DNA of 55,118 bases, taken from positions 1 through 55,118 of the forward strand of contig JAPZSB010000004.1 of assembly GCA_027531565.1 (NCBI GenBank), given 5' to 3'. This document shows positions 34,549-43,596 of this stretch, in pieces (within the stretch, counting starts at the first letter, position 1; each line of letters starts with the position of its first letter). The notes beneath the pieces are model-generated. The model did no database searches, was not told the DNA's origin, and saw only the letters and a list, made by a program, of their open reading frames with translations. The position numbers were made by a program, and so were the translations under genes. Source of the stretch: Beijerinckiaceae bacterium (lineage in GTDB: Bacteria > Pseudomonadota > Alphaproteobacteria > Rhizobiales > Beijerinckiaceae).

Positions 34549-35637
34549 CTACTTTTCCGGCGCTTCTTCGATCGGATCGTATTGGCTCGCATCGAATCCG
34601 AGCAGGTTCCAGCTCTGCTGCATATGCGGCGGCAGCGGCGCGGAGACATCGATGATCCGCCCGTCGCGCGGATGCGGGAACTGGATCCGCCGGGCCAGCA
34701 GGTGCAGGCGGTTCTGCAGCCCGCCCGGCAATTGCCAGTTCTCCTTGTCGAAATATTTCGGATCCCCGACGATGGGATGGCCGATCTCCGCCGTATGCAC
34801 GCGCAACTGGTGCATCCGCCCGGTCACCGGCTTGAGCGAGAGCCAGGTCAGCTTCTGCCCCGCCGTATCCACGACGGCGTAATAGGTCAGCGCGTGATCG
34901 GCCCCCTCGTCGCCATGCTTGGCGATCTGCATCTTCTGGTCGCCGCGCTCGTCGGTGCCCTTGGCAAGCCAGGTCGAGACGCGGCCCTGCCGGACGCGCG
35001 GCACGCCCGGCACCAGCGCCCAGTAGATCTTGCGGGCCGCGCGCGAGCGGAAGGTCTTGGCCAGCGTCGCCGCCGCCAGCCGCGATTTGGCGACGATCAG
35101 GCAGCCGGCCGTATCCTTGTCGAGGCGGTGGACAAGGCGCGGCTTGACACCGTCCTTGTCGCGCAGGGCCTCGAGCAGCCCGTCGACATGGCGCGTCATG
35201 CCCGAACCGCCCTGCACGGCGAGGCCATGCGGCTTGTTGAGGACCATCAGGTCCTTGTCTTCATACAGCGTGATGGATTTCAGGAAGGCCGCATCATCGC
35301 TGATCTTCCCGCCGCGCCGGGGCAAGGCCGCGGCGTATTCGCTCTCGGCCCGCACCGCCTGCGGGCCGGCCGACTTGCGCGCCGGCGCGCCCACCTCGCG
35401 GATGCCGGGCTGCGGCACGGCAACCTCCACCCGTTCCAGCGGCGGGATGCGGATCACCTGCCCCGGCTCGATCCGCGTTTCCGCCTTGGCGCGCGCGCCG
35501 CTGACCCGCACCTGCCCTGTGCGCAGGAGCTTGTTGAGATGGCCGAAGGCCAGATCGGGATAATGGGTCTTGAACCAGCGATCGAGCCGCATGCCCGCTT
35601 CATCCGGCTTGACCTCGCGCGTCGTGACGCCGCTCAT
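34549..35637 (-). CDS. rluC: Ribosomal large subunit pseudouridine synthase, RluC-like
   Basis: A 362-residue RluA-family synthase that isomerises specific uridines in 23S rRNA. An N-terminal S4 RNA-binding domain (about 15-75) precedes the catalytic domain, in which HRLDKDTAGCLIVAK holds the catalytic Asp. RMHQLRVH and GHPIVGDPKYF are also typical. RluC modifies U955, U2504 and U2580 in E. coli; RluD cannot be fully excluded, although the sequence resembles RluC more. AGGAAAG precedes ATG, and crcB lies 8 bases upstream. Confidence 0.92.
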   Translation of the reverse strand: MSGVTTREVKPDEAGMRLDRWFKTHYPDLAFGHLNKLLRTGQVRVSGARAKAETRIEPGQVIRIPPLERVEVAVPQPGIREVGAPARKSAGPQAVRAESEYAAALPRRGGKISDDAAFLKSITLYEDKDLMVLNKPHGLAVQGGSGMTRHVDGLLEALRDKDGVKPRLVHRLDKDTAGCLIVAKSRLAAATLAKTFRSRAARKIYWALVPGVPRVRQGRVSTWLAKGTDERGDQKMQIAKHGDEGADHALTYYAVVDTAGQKLTWLSLKPVTGRMHQLRVHTAEIGHPIVGDPKYFDKENWQLPGGLQNRLHLLARRIQFPHPRDGRIIDVSAPLPPHMQQSWNLLGFDASQYDPIEEAPEK

Positions 35638-35645
35638 GTTCTTTC

Positions 35646-36026
35646 CTATCGTGTCAGGAGGCCGCCGAGCCAGAGGCCGGCCGCGAGGGCGGCGATCGAG
35701 CCGCCGACAGAAACCGCGATATAGGCCAGGGCCAGGCTGGCCTCGCCCCGGTTCCAGAGGCTGACGGCATCCAGCGAGAAGGCCGAGAAGGTGGTGAAGC
35801 CGCCGAGAATCCCGGTCATCAGGAAGATCCGCGCCTCATGCCCGCCCGAAGGCAGGTTCACCAGCAGGCGCGCCAGCACGCCCATGGCGAGCCCGCCCAG
35901 CAGGTTCACCGCCAGCGTGCCGGCCGGGAAACCCGGACCGAAGGCGCGCAGGGCCGCCAGCCCGACGAGCCACCGCCCGACCGACCCCAGCCCGCCGCCC
36001 AGAAAAACCAGCAATGCCGTCTGCAT
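35646..36026 (-). CDS. crcB: Fluoride efflux channel CrcB/Fluc
   Basis: A 126-residue membrane protein with four helices that dimerises to export fluoride. Signatures are GGGLGSVGRWLVG, GTLAVNLLGGLAMG with the pore Asn, and TGILGGFTTFSAFSLD, which carries the Phe-box and Na+-binding region. ATG at 36026 follows AGGAGG. Its upstream region contains three tandem palindromic repeats at 36081-36143. No fluoride riboswitch could be recognised. Confidence 0.95.
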   Translation of the reverse strand: MQTALLVFLGGGLGSVGRWLVGLAALRAFGPGFPAGTLAVNLLGGLAMGVLARLLVNLPSGGHEARIFLMTGILGGFTTFSAFSLDAVSLWNRGEASLALAYIAVSVGGSIAALAAGLWLGGLLTR

Positions 36027-36080
36027 GCCTCCTTGTGAACCAAGGGGGGGCGAGGCGCAAGGGCAGCCCCGCCCGTGCCG

Positions 36081-36143
36081 CCTGCACACGTGTTGCAGGT
36101 CGCCTGCACACTTGTTGCAGGTCGCCTGCACACTTGTTGCAGG
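36081..36143. repeat. Three tandem 22-bp palindromic repeats
   Basis: Three units at 36081, 36103 and 36125 are CCTGCACACGTGTTGCAGG and twice CCTGCACACTTGTTGCAGG, separated by TCG, giving an exact 22-bp period. Each has CCTGCA and TGCAGG arms with a 7-base centre, as an operator would. They lie 55-117 bases upstream of crcB and 133-195 upstream of the divergent gene at 36276. No regulator gene is next to them, so the role is unknown. Confidence 0.9.
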
Positions 36144-36275
36144 CCCCCGTCAGCCCTTATTCATGTCATGAGCATAAGATTCGTGCTTGCCGATGGGACC
36201 GAAAGGTCCGAGCCTCGGTGCCGGCCGCTGATGAAGGCTGCCCGGCCTTCCCCCCTCGATCCCCGGAGGATCCAC

Positions 36276-36692
36276 ATGTCCCGCAACCCGACTTCCCGTT
36301 CGACCCTGTCGCGCCGGCTCGTTCTCGCCGGTGCTGCCACTGCGGCCGCCTTCCCGGCCATGGCGGCCAGCCCGGCCGCACCGGCCACGCCGATCGCCCG
36401 GCTCTGGGCCGAAGCCGAATCGCTCAGGCTCGCCCTGCTGCGTCATCGCGGCGCCATTGCCGATGCCGCCGCCAGCGGGGGCATTCCCGGCTGGATGCGC
36501 CTCGGCGGCGAGGCCAACCGCATCGCCGAAGCCCGCTATGGCAAGCTGGTCGCCATCCTGAACAGCCGGGCGGAAGCGCAGGGCGATCTCGCCATCCTCG
36601 CCCGCGTGGCGCAGGATGACGATATCCTCGCCGGTCCGCGCGCCTGGGCCAGCGAGCGGCTCGCCGCCGCCAGCGCCGCCCTCGCGGCCTGA
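36276..36692 (+). CDS. Exported hypothetical protein with Tat-like signal
   Basis: A 138-residue protein whose N-terminus (RSTLSRRLVLAGAATAAAFPAMAA) resembles a twin-arginine signal, with RR before a weakly hydrophobic stretch. The mature part, about 110 residues, is Ala/Leu/Arg-rich and helical and matches nothing I recognise. GGAGG lies 6 bases upstream of ATG at 36276. It is divergent from crcB and separated from the Pr6Pr-family gene by 40 bases. Confidence 0.7.
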   Translation: MSRNPTSRSTLSRRLVLAGAATAAAFPAMAASPAAPATPIARLWAEAESLRLALLRHRGAIADAAASGGIPGWMRLGGEANRIAEARYGKLVAILNSRAEAQGDLAILARVAQDDDILAGPRAWASERLAAASAALAA

Positions 36693-36732
36693 CGCGACAT
36701 CAGGGCATGCCCGGTCCGCCGGGCATGCTCCT

Positions 36733-37362
36733 TCAGGGCCGTCCTTCCGGAAGGACCCGGCTTGCGGCCACCAGGCCAAGCCCGGCAACGAACAGGATCG
36801 CCGCGATTGCGAGGCCGTTGACGAGGACCGGGCCATAGCCGAGCCGCCCGACATCGAGGAACGGGTACGGGTACCAGCCATCCACCGCGCCCCGGGCCAG
36901 CGCATAGGCGAAATAGAGCGCGGGATAGACGAGCCAGCGCAGGGCATCGCGCCAGACCAGCCCGGCTTTCGGCGCATGGAGCACCCAATAGGCCACGAAC
37001 AGGACGGGCACCACGCTGTGCAACCCCTGATCGGCCCACCAATGCAGGCCGACCGGGTTCCACAGGTTCGACAGCAGGAGGTGGTAGACCAGCCCCACCA
37101 GCGCGATGCAGAGGGTAAGGCCGGCAAACGCGATCCGTTGCGAGGGCCATGCGCCCGGCCATCCCCCCCGCAGCCGGAACCAGCAGGCGCAGGTCACGAG
37201 GATGTTGGTCAGGATCGTGAAGAAGCCGAAAAAGACCCAGAGCGCATGGCCGAAATGCCCGCCCCGCTCTGCCGTCAGCCCGACCAGCACATAAGCCTGC
37301 CCCGCGAGAGACAGAAGCGCGACGCCGACGATCAACCAGCCGAGGACCCGCTCCGCACTCAT
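36733..37362 (-). CDS. Pr6Pr family integral membrane protein
   Basis: A 209-residue inner-membrane protein with six hydrophobic segments. FFGFFTILTNILV in the second segment is diagnostic of the Pr6Pr (FAR-17a/AIG1-like) family, as are HWWADQGLHSVVPVLF and LVYPALYFAYALARGAVDGWYPYPFLDV near the end. Function is unknown. Its ATG overlaps the rarA stop (ATGA), so it is translated from the rarA message. Confidence 0.88.
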   Translation of the reverse strand: MSAERVLGWLIVGVALLSLAGQAYVLVGLTAERGGHFGHALWVFFGFFTILTNILVTCACWFRLRGGWPGAWPSQRIAFAGLTLCIALVGLVYHLLLSNLWNPVGLHWWADQGLHSVVPVLFVAYWVLHAPKAGLVWRDALRWLVYPALYFAYALARGAVDGWYPYPFLDVGRLGYGPVLVNGLAIAAILFVAGLGLVAASRVLPEGRP

Positions 37363-38651
37363 CCGCGCCCGCTCCGCTCCCGCCGCAGCTTCTCCCAGAA
37401 GTCGAGCCGCTTGCGGATCTCCCGCTCGAAACCCCGCTCCGGCGGATCGTAGAAATGCTGCCGTCCCAAAGCCGGCGGCCAGTAGTCCTGCCCGGAAAAG
37501 GCATGGGGCGCGTCATGGTCATACGCGTAATCGGCGCCGTAGCCCTCCTCCTTCATCAGCCGCGTCGGCGCGTTGAGGATGGTCTTGGGCGGAGCCAGCG
37601 AGCCGGCACGCTTGGCTGTCGCCAGCGCCCCCTTGTAGGCCGTGTAGGCGGCATTCGATTTCGGCGCGGTGGCGAGATAGATCACGGCATTCGCAAGCGC
37701 CAGCTCGCCCTCGGGCGAACCGAGCTGCTCATAGGCCTCGGCCGCCGCGCGGGCATGGATCAGCGCCTGCGGATCGGCCAGGCCGATATCCTCCACCGCC
37801 ATCCGGACCAGCCGCCGCGCGAGGAAACGCGGATCCTCGCCGGCATCGCACATGCGGCAGAAGTAATAGAGCGCGGCATCCGGGTCCGAGCCGCGCACGC
37901 ATTTATGAAGCGCGGAAATGAGGTTGTAATGCCCGTCCTCGCTCTTGTCATAGACCGGTGCGCGGCGCTGGATCACCGAGGCCAGCCCCGCCTCGTCGAA
38001 AACCTCCCCCTCGCCCGCCGCGCGCCAGATCTCCTCGGCAAGGGTCAGCGCGGCACGGCCGTCGCCGTCGGCGAACCGCGCCAAAGCCAGCCGGGCGGCC
38101 TCGTCGAGCGGCAGCGCCCGCCCCTCCTGTTTCTCCGCCCGGTCAAGCAGCCGGAGGATCGCCGCCTCGTCCAGAGGCCGGAAGGTCAGGACCCGCGCGC
38201 GGGAGAGCAGCGCCGCGTTGAGCGCGAAGGACGGGTTCTCCGTCGTGGCGCCGATCAGCACCACCGTGCCATCCTCCATCACCGGCAGGAAGCTGTCCTG
38301 CTGGGCGCGGTTGAAGCGATGGATCTCGTCGACGAAGAGCAGCGTCCCCTGCCCCATCTTCTGCCGCAGCTGCGCCGCCTCGAACACCTTCTTGAGATCG
38401 GCGACGCCGGAGAAAATCGCCGAGACCTGCTCGAAGATGAGATCGGTCTCATGCGCCAGCAACCGCGCCACCGTGGTCTTGCCGGTGCCGGGCGGCCCCC
38501 ACAGGATCAGCGATCCGAGGCTCCGCGCCTCGACCAGCCGGCGCAGCGCGCCACCCGGCTCGGTCAGGTGCTCCTGCCCGACAAGATCGCTCAGCACGGC
38601 CGGCCGCATCCGGTCGGCCAGCGGGCGATGCGGTTCGGCCGGCCCGCCCAC
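37359..38651 (-). CDS. rarA: Replication-associated recombination protein RarA
   Basis: AAA+ ATPase (MgsA/RarA) of 430 residues acting at stalled replication forks. The Walker A motif WGPPGTGKTT is at about 51-60, Walker B is FVDEIHRFN, and the C-terminal tetramerisation region carries GSDPDAALYYFCRM and LAPPKTILNAPTRLMKEEGYG. GTG at 38651 is the first usable start, three bases from the degP stop. Located after degP, it begins the conserved rarA-crcB-rluC-HAD-ATP12 block, here interrupted by the two preceding small genes. Confidence 0.96.
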   Translation of the reverse strand: MGGPAEPHRPLADRMRPAVLSDLVGQEHLTEPGGALRRLVEARSLGSLILWGPPGTGKTTVARLLAHETDLIFEQVSAIFSGVADLKKVFEAAQLRQKMGQGTLLFVDEIHRFNRAQQDSFLPVMEDGTVVLIGATTENPSFALNAALLSRARVLTFRPLDEAAILRLLDRAEKQEGRALPLDEAARLALARFADGDGRAALTLAEEIWRAAGEGEVFDEAGLASVIQRRAPVYDKSEDGHYNLISALHKCVRGSDPDAALYYFCRMCDAGEDPRFLARRLVRMAVEDIGLADPQALIHARAAAEAYEQLGSPEGELALANAVIYLATAPKSNAAYTAYKGALATAKRAGSLAPPKTILNAPTRLMKEEGYGADYAYDHDAPHAFSGQDYWPPALGRQHFYDPPERGFEREIRKRLDFWEKLRRERSGRG

Positions 38652-38654
38652 GCG

Positions 38655-40088
38655 TCAGCCGCCGAAGGCCGTGCTGAAGGTCTGGCCGCCGCGGTTGAAG
38701 GTGACCCGCCAGAGATAGGAGCGGCCACGCGTCGCCCGGTCCATCGCGCCGGTATCCTCGATGCGCTGGCCGTTGAGCGTCAGGATGACGTCGCCCTTGC
38801 GGAAGCCCACCTGATCGGCGCTCGAGCCCGGCTCGATCTCGCTGATCGCCACGCCGGAATCGACACCGCTGATCGAGAATTCCTCCTTCACGGCCGGCGA
38901 GATATTGACCACCGTCGCGCCCTGGAACGGCGAATTCGACTTGATCACCGTGGCATTGCGCGCCGGCATTTCCGGCGCCGGCACGAGGCGCAACGTCAGG
39001 TCCTGCTTCCGGCCGCCCCGCAGCACGGTCAGGCGCATTGTCCCGCCCAGCGGCTTGGTGGCGAACCGGAAGCCGAACGCGTCGGGATCATCGATCTCGA
39101 CCCCGTCCACCGCCTGGATGACATCCAGCCGCTTGAGCCCGGCCTGGTCCGCCGGCGAACCGGTCGTCACGCCGGAAACGAGCGCTCCTGCCGGGCGCGG
39201 CAGCGACAGCGTTTCCGCCAGCTCGCTGGTGATCACCTGCAGCGAGGCGCCGAGCCAGGGCCGCCGCACCACGCCGCCGCCGCTGCGGGCACTGTCCAGC
39301 ACGGAGCGCACCATGTTGGCGGGAATGGCGAAGCCGATGCCGTGGCTGCCTCCCGACTTTGAATAGATCGCCGTGTTGATGCCGATCACCCGGCCCTGCA
39401 TATCCACCAGCGCACCGCCCGAATTGCCCGGGTTGATCGCGGCATCGGTCTGGATGAAGAACTGATAGTCGCTGATCCCGACCTGCGTGCGGGCGAGCGC
39501 CGAGACGATGCCCTGCGTCACGGTCTGGCCGACGCCGAACGGATTGCCGATCGCCAGCACGAAATCACCGACCTCCAGCGCCTCGGAATCCCCCAGCTCC
39601 AGGGCCGGGAACGTGCCTCCGCCCTTGATCTGCAGCACGGCGAGATCGGTCTTGGGATCGCGCAGCTTGATCTCGGCCTCGAATTCCCGCCGGTCCGGCA
39701 ACGCAACCTTGATCTCCGTCATGCCCTCGATGACATGGTGATTGGTCACGACGATCCCGTCGCGGCCGAGGATCACCCCCGAGCCGACGGATTGCCGCGC
39801 CCGTTCCGGCTGCGCGAGCCCGCCGAAGAAGCGCTCGAAAAAGGGATCCCCCTCGAACGGGTTGCGGGCGCGGCTCTGTTTCTGCGACGCATAGATATTG
39901 ACCACCGCCGGCGCCGCCGAACGCACGATCGGTGCGAAGGACAGCGCCACCTCGGCCCGGCTGACCGGCGGCCGGACCTCACGCGGCGCCTGCGCCGCAG
40001 CCGGGGCCAGAAGGCCCGGCGCGAACGCCCCCGGCAACAGGAAAAGCCCCAGAACCAGCCCCCAGCGATGCATCCTTGCCGACATCAT
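38655..40088 (-). CDS. DegP/DegQ-type periplasmic serine protease (Do)
   Basis: HtrA-family protease and chaperone of 477 residues. The signal peptide ends at about residue 32 (APAAAQA). The catalytic triad is His118 in TNHHVI, Asp148 in KTDLAV and Ser223 in GNSGGA. Two PDZ domains follow (about 275-365 and 385-475). GGAGG precedes the start; ATG at 40085 is equally possible. It lies downstream of rplQ and 3 bases ahead of rarA. Whether it is DegP- or DegQ-like cannot be decided. Confidence 0.95.
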   Translation of the reverse strand: MMSARMHRWGLVLGLFLLPGAFAPGLLAPAAAQAPREVRPPVSRAEVALSFAPIVRSAAPAVVNIYASQKQSRARNPFEGDPFFERFFGGLAQPERARQSVGSGVILGRDGIVVTNHHVIEGMTEIKVALPDRREFEAEIKLRDPKTDLAVLQIKGGGTFPALELGDSEALEVGDFVLAIGNPFGVGQTVTQGIVSALARTQVGISDYQFFIQTDAAINPGNSGGALVDMQGRVIGINTAIYSKSGGSHGIGFAIPANMVRSVLDSARSGGGVVRRPWLGASLQVITSELAETLSLPRPAGALVSGVTTGSPADQAGLKRLDVIQAVDGVEIDDPDAFGFRFATKPLGGTMRLTVLRGGRKQDLTLRLVPAPEMPARNATVIKSNSPFQGATVVNISPAVKEEFSISGVDSGVAISEIEPGSSADQVGFRKGDVILTLNGQRIEDTGAMDRATRGRSYLWRVTFNRGGQTFSTAFGG

Positions 40089-40261
40089 GCGGACCTCCCG
40101 GAATTCAATGGGTTTCGCCTAGCTCCACCCGGCTCGATTCGCCAGCCCCGACCGAGGCTGGCTCCCGAAACTGCAGGAGCAGATCAGGAGATAGGGATCG
40201 ATGCCCATGCAGAAAAGGCGCTGCCCCGGCAGGCTGCCCCTTCCGCGGCCCGGCACGCAAC

Positions 40262-40287
40262 AAAAAAGGCGACCCGAAGGCCGCCTT
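40262..40287 (-). terminator. Rho-independent terminator ending the alpha operon
   Basis: On the minus strand AAGGCGGCC and GGTCGCCTT (40266-40274 with 40279-40287) form a 9-bp stem with one mismatch, followed by six T. It lies 28 bases beyond rplQ, the last gene of the ribosomal superoperon. Confidence 0.9.
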
Positions 40288-40314
40288 GATGAACCCCGGA
40301 GGGAAACGGACCCG

Positions 40315-40743
40315 TCAGGCAGCCGCCGGCGCCGCTTCAGCGGCAGCAGCCGCACGCACCTTGTCGGCGGAGCCCTTCGCGTCGATATCGCGATCGACGA
40401 ACTCGATCACCGCCATCGGGGCCGCATCGCCGAAGCGGAAACCGGCCTTCATGATGCGGAGATAGCCGCCATTGCGCGAGCCGTAGCGCTTGGCGATGAC
40501 GTCGAACAGCTTCCGCACGACGGTCTCGTCACGCAGCTGCGCGATGGCCTGGCGGCGGGCATGCAGGTCGCCGCGCTTGCCGAGGGTGACAAGCTTTTCC
40601 ACGATCGGGCGAAGATCCTTCGCCTTCGGCAGCGTCGTCATGATCTGCTCGTGGGTGATCAGCGACTGCGCGAGGTTCATGAACATCGCCTTGCGGTGGC
40701 TGGACGTGCGGCCGAAACGGCGGCCCCGGAAACCGTGATGCAT
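40315..40743 (-). CDS. rplQ: 50S ribosomal protein L17
   Basis: Component of the large subunit near the peptide exit tunnel, 142 residues. The start [20 protein letters not shown] and the [17 protein letters not shown] segment are standard. The C-terminal extension is Ala-rich ([13 protein letters not shown]), as in other alphaproteobacteria. It is the last gene of the superoperon, 92 bases after rpoA, with a terminator downstream. Confidence 0.98.
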   Translation of the reverse strand: MHHGFRGRRFGRTSSHRKAMFMNLAQSLITHEQIMTTLPKAKDLRPIVEKLVTLGKRGDLHARRQAIAQLRDETVVRKLFDVIAKRYGSRNGGYLRIMKAGFRFGDAAPMAVIEFVDRDIDAKGSADKVRAAAAAEAAPAAA

Positions 40744-40835
40744 GTTGGCTCTCCATGGTTATGACGACCGCCGTGCCACGGTACGGCCGCCCTGCTTTTG
40801 GGTCGCTGCCTCCGGCTTTCCCCGGAGGCACCGCC

Positions 40836-41852
40836 TCAGTAATGCTCTTCGAAGCGCTTCGCGAGATCTTCGATGTTTTCCGGCGGCCAGCCCTGCACTT
40901 CCATGCCGAGATGGAGGCCCATCTGCGCCAGCACTTCCTTGATCTCGTTGAGCGACTTGCGGCCGAAATTCGGCGTGCGCAGCATCTCGCTCTCGGTCTT
41001 CTGGATCAGGTCGCCGATATAGACGATGTTGTCGTTCTTCAGGCAGTTCGCCGAACGGACCGACAGTTCGAGCTCGTCCACCTTCTTGAGCAGGGCCGGG
41101 TTGAAGGCGAGATCGGGGATCGCCGCCTGCGTTTCCGGCTTCTTCGGCTCTTCGAAATTGAGGAAGATCTCGAGCTGGTCCTGGAGGATGCGGGCCGAAT
41201 AGGCCAGCGCGTCTTCCGGCGTGACCGAACCATCGGTCTCGATGGTCATGGTCAGCTTGTCATAATCGAGGATCTGGCCCGAACGGGTATTCTCGACGCG
41301 GTAGGAAACCTTGCGGACCGGGGAGAACAGGCTGTCGACCGGGATCAGCCCGATCGCGGCGTCTTCCGCGCGGTTGCGCTCGGCGGGGACATAGCCCTTG
41401 CCGGTCGAGACATGGAATTCGATGCGGATTTCCGCGCCGTCATCCAGCGTGCAGAGTTCGAGTTCCGGGTTCAGGACCTGGATGTCACCCGTCACCTGGA
41501 TGTCGCCGGCCGTGACGATGCCCGGGCCCTGCTTCCGCAGCAGCAGGCGCTTGGAGCCTTCACCCTGCATCTTCAGGGCGATGTCCTTCACGTTCAGCAC
41601 GATATCCGTCACATCCTCGCGGACGCCGGCGATCGAGGAGAATTCATGCAGGACGCCATCGATATGGATGGCCGTCACCGCCGCGCCCTGGAGCGACGAG
41701 AGCAGGATGCGGCGCAGCGAATTGCCGAGCGTCATGCCGAAGCCGCGCTCGAGCGGTTCCGCCACGATGGTCGCGACACGCGACGGATCATCGCCGGGCG
41801 AAACTTCGAGCTTCGACGGCTTGATGAGGTCCTGCCAATTCTTCTGGATCAC
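40836..41852 (-). CDS. rpoA: DNA-directed RNA polymerase alpha subunit
   Basis: A 338-residue alpha subunit that dimerises to start core enzyme assembly. The N-terminal domain (about 1-235) has the signature [27 protein letters not shown]. The C-terminal DNA- and activator-binding domain has [16 protein letters not shown] and [15 protein letters not shown]. It stands between rpsK and rplQ as usual. A hairpin without T-run (40808-40829) lies between rpoA and rplQ. Confidence 0.99.
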   Translation of the reverse strand: MIQKNWQDLIKPSKLEVSPGDDPSRVATIVAEPLERGFGMTLGNSLRRILLSSLQGAAVTAIHIDGVLHEFSSIAGVREDVTDIVLNVKDIALKMQGEGSKRLLLRKQGPGIVTAGDIQVTGDIQVLNPELELCTLDDGAEIRIEFHVSTGKGYVPAERNRAEDAAIGLIPVDSLFSPVRKVSYRVENTRSGQILDYDKLTMTIETDGSVTPEDALAYSARILQDQLEIFLNFEEPKKPETQAAIPDLAFNPALLKKVDELELSVRSANCLKNDNIVYIGDLIQKTESEMLRTPNFGRKSLNEIKEVLAQMGLHLGMEVQGWPPENIEDLAKRFEEHY

Positions 41853-41922
41853 GGTGCTTTATCCCTGAAACGGCAAAGGGCCCCGCAACCATTGCGGCGC
41901 CCGTGGAGCGGAGCGTGGGAAA

Positions 41923-42312
41923 TCAGACGCGGCGGCGCTTGCGCGGGCGGCAGCCATTATGCGGGATCGGCGTCACATCGCGGATGGACGTGACGGTGAA
42001 ACCCGCCGCCTGCAGGGCACGAAGCGCCGATTCACGGCCCGAACCCGGACCGGAAACCTCGACCTCGAGCGTCCGCATGCCATGTTCGGAGGCCTTGCGG
42101 GCGGCATCTTCCGCCGCCACCTGCGCCGCATACGGCGTCGACTTCTTGGAGCCCTTGAAGCCCATCGTGCCGGCGGACGACCACGAGATCGCGTTGCCCT
42201 GGGCATCGGTGATCGTGATCATCGTGTTGTTGAACGAGGCATTCACATGCGCGATGCCCGAAACAATGTTCTTGCGCTCGCGGCGGCGAATACGTTGCGC
42301 TTCCTTGGCCAT
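41923..42312 (-). CDS. rpsK: 30S ribosomal protein S11
   Basis: Small-subunit platform protein of 129 residues. The motifs [37 protein letters not shown] and the end [15 protein letters not shown] are characteristic. It lies between rpsM and rpoA in the alpha operon. Confidence 0.99.
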   Translation of the reverse strand: MAKEAQRIRRRERKNIVSGIAHVNASFNNTMITITDAQGNAISWSSAGTMGFKGSKKSTPYAAQVAAEDAARKASEHGMRTLEVEVSGPGSGRESALRALQAAGFTVTSIRDVTPIPHNGCRPRKRRRV

Positions 42313-42372
42313 AATGCTCTCGAGCCTTCGTGTCTGAATTCGGGGCGCGGCGGAAAGGCGCCGCGCGAAACC

Positions 42373-42741
<369 letters not shown>

Positions 42742-42761
42742 GTCACTTCTCCTTAACTGGC

Positions 42762-42779
42762 GGCACAGAAAACTGTGCC
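42762..42779 (-). promoter_or_regulatory. Leader hairpin immediately upstream of the rpsM ribosome site
   Basis: A perfect 7-bp stem GGCACAG/CTGTGCC with a four-base loop (TTTT in RNA sense) ends about 20 bases upstream of the rpsM GTG, next to AGGAGA. In enteric bacteria S4 represses this operon through the rpsM leader; an equivalent role here is inferred only from position. Confidence 0.5.
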
Positions 42780-42878
42780 TGCGGCCATTCGTGCCGGAAC
42801 GGCTCGATAACCACCCCAAAATCCGTCTTCCGACGGCGCGCCCGATATCGGCCCGGCGGGCCTGCAATCGGAAAAGAC

Positions 42879-42903
42879 AAAAACGCGCGAGTTGCCCCGC
42901 GCG
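42879..42903 (-). terminator. Rho-independent terminator between adk and rpsM
   Basis: The stem CGCGCG/CGCGCG (42884-42889 with 42898-42903) is followed by TTTTT on the minus strand, 112 bases past the adk stop. It should end or attenuate transcription from the spc part before the alpha part. Confidence 0.75.
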
Positions 42904-43014
42904 AACGGCCTCGTCGGTAAGGGCTTGCGGATAGACGACAGATGCCGCCGCCGTCAAGCCCTAAACGACTCTCCGGCGCGCTTTTTCCGCCCCGGAAAAC
43001 CGCCACTTCCCGGC

Positions 43015-43596
43015 TCAGCCCGCGAGAACCTTGTCCATCGCGGCCGCCACGGCCTCGATCGGCTGCATGCCGTCAATCACCGTCAGCTGCCCCTTCGCGG
43101 CATAGAACGGCGTCACGGCCGCGGTATCCCGGTTATAGGCTTCCAGACGGGTCTTGAAGACCTCCGGATCGTCATCCTTGCGGACGGGCTGCCCGGCGGC
43201 CTTCGCCTCCTCCGCCCGCTTGATGATCCGGCCGACCAGCGCGTTCTGGTCCACCTTCAGTTCGATCACGGCATCGAGCTTGAGCTTCTGCTCGGCCAGC
43301 ATGGTATCGAGCGCCTCGGCCTGCTTCACCGTCCGCGGGAAGCCATCGAGGATGAAGCCTCTGGCGGCATCCGGCTCGGCGATCCGGTCCCGGATGATGC
43401 CGACGACGATCTCGTCCGACACCAGCCCGCCCGATTCCATGACGGCCTTGGCCTTCAGCCCGACCGGCGTGCCGGCAGCCACAGCCGCGCGGAGCATGTC
43501 ACCGGTCGAGAGCTGCACGATGCCGTAGCGGGTCACCAGGCGCTGCGCCTGCGTCCCCTTGCCTGCGCCGGGTGGCCCCAGCAGAATCAATCTCAT
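43015..43596 (-). CDS. adk: Adenylate kinase
   Basis: Interconverts ATP and AMP with two ADP, 193 residues. The P-loop is [13 protein letters not shown], then [10 protein letters not shown], the AMP lid [17 protein letters not shown], and the Arg-rich [17 protein letters not shown]. It is the short type with a truncated LID and no zinc Cys. ATG at 43596 shares one base with the secY stop (TGATG), so it is translationally coupled. The long open frame continuing upstream through secY is not used. Confidence 0.98.
   Translation of the reverse strand: MRLILLGPPGAGKGTQAQRLVTRYGIVQLSTGDMLRAAVAAGTPVGLKAKAVMESGGLVSDEIVVGIIRDRIAEPDAARGFILDGFPRTVKQAEALDTMLAEQKLKLDAVIELKVDQNALVGRIIKRAEEAKAAGQPVRKDDDPEVFKTRLEAYNRDTAAVTPFYAAKGQLTVIDGMQPIEAVAAAMDKVLAG

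Noticed and set aside
36081-36143. Possible CRISPR array
   Set aside because: Units are only 22 bp apart with 3-base spacers, so there are no real spacers, and no cas gene is near.
36075-36275. N-terminal extension of the Tat-signal protein through the palindromic repeats
   Set aside because: ATG at 36276 has GGAGG and opens on a signal peptide; the extension merely translates the repeats.
37455-39362. Long open frame antisense to rarA and degP
   Set aside because: Opposite strand encodes intact RarA and a DegP-type protease with all catalytic residues.
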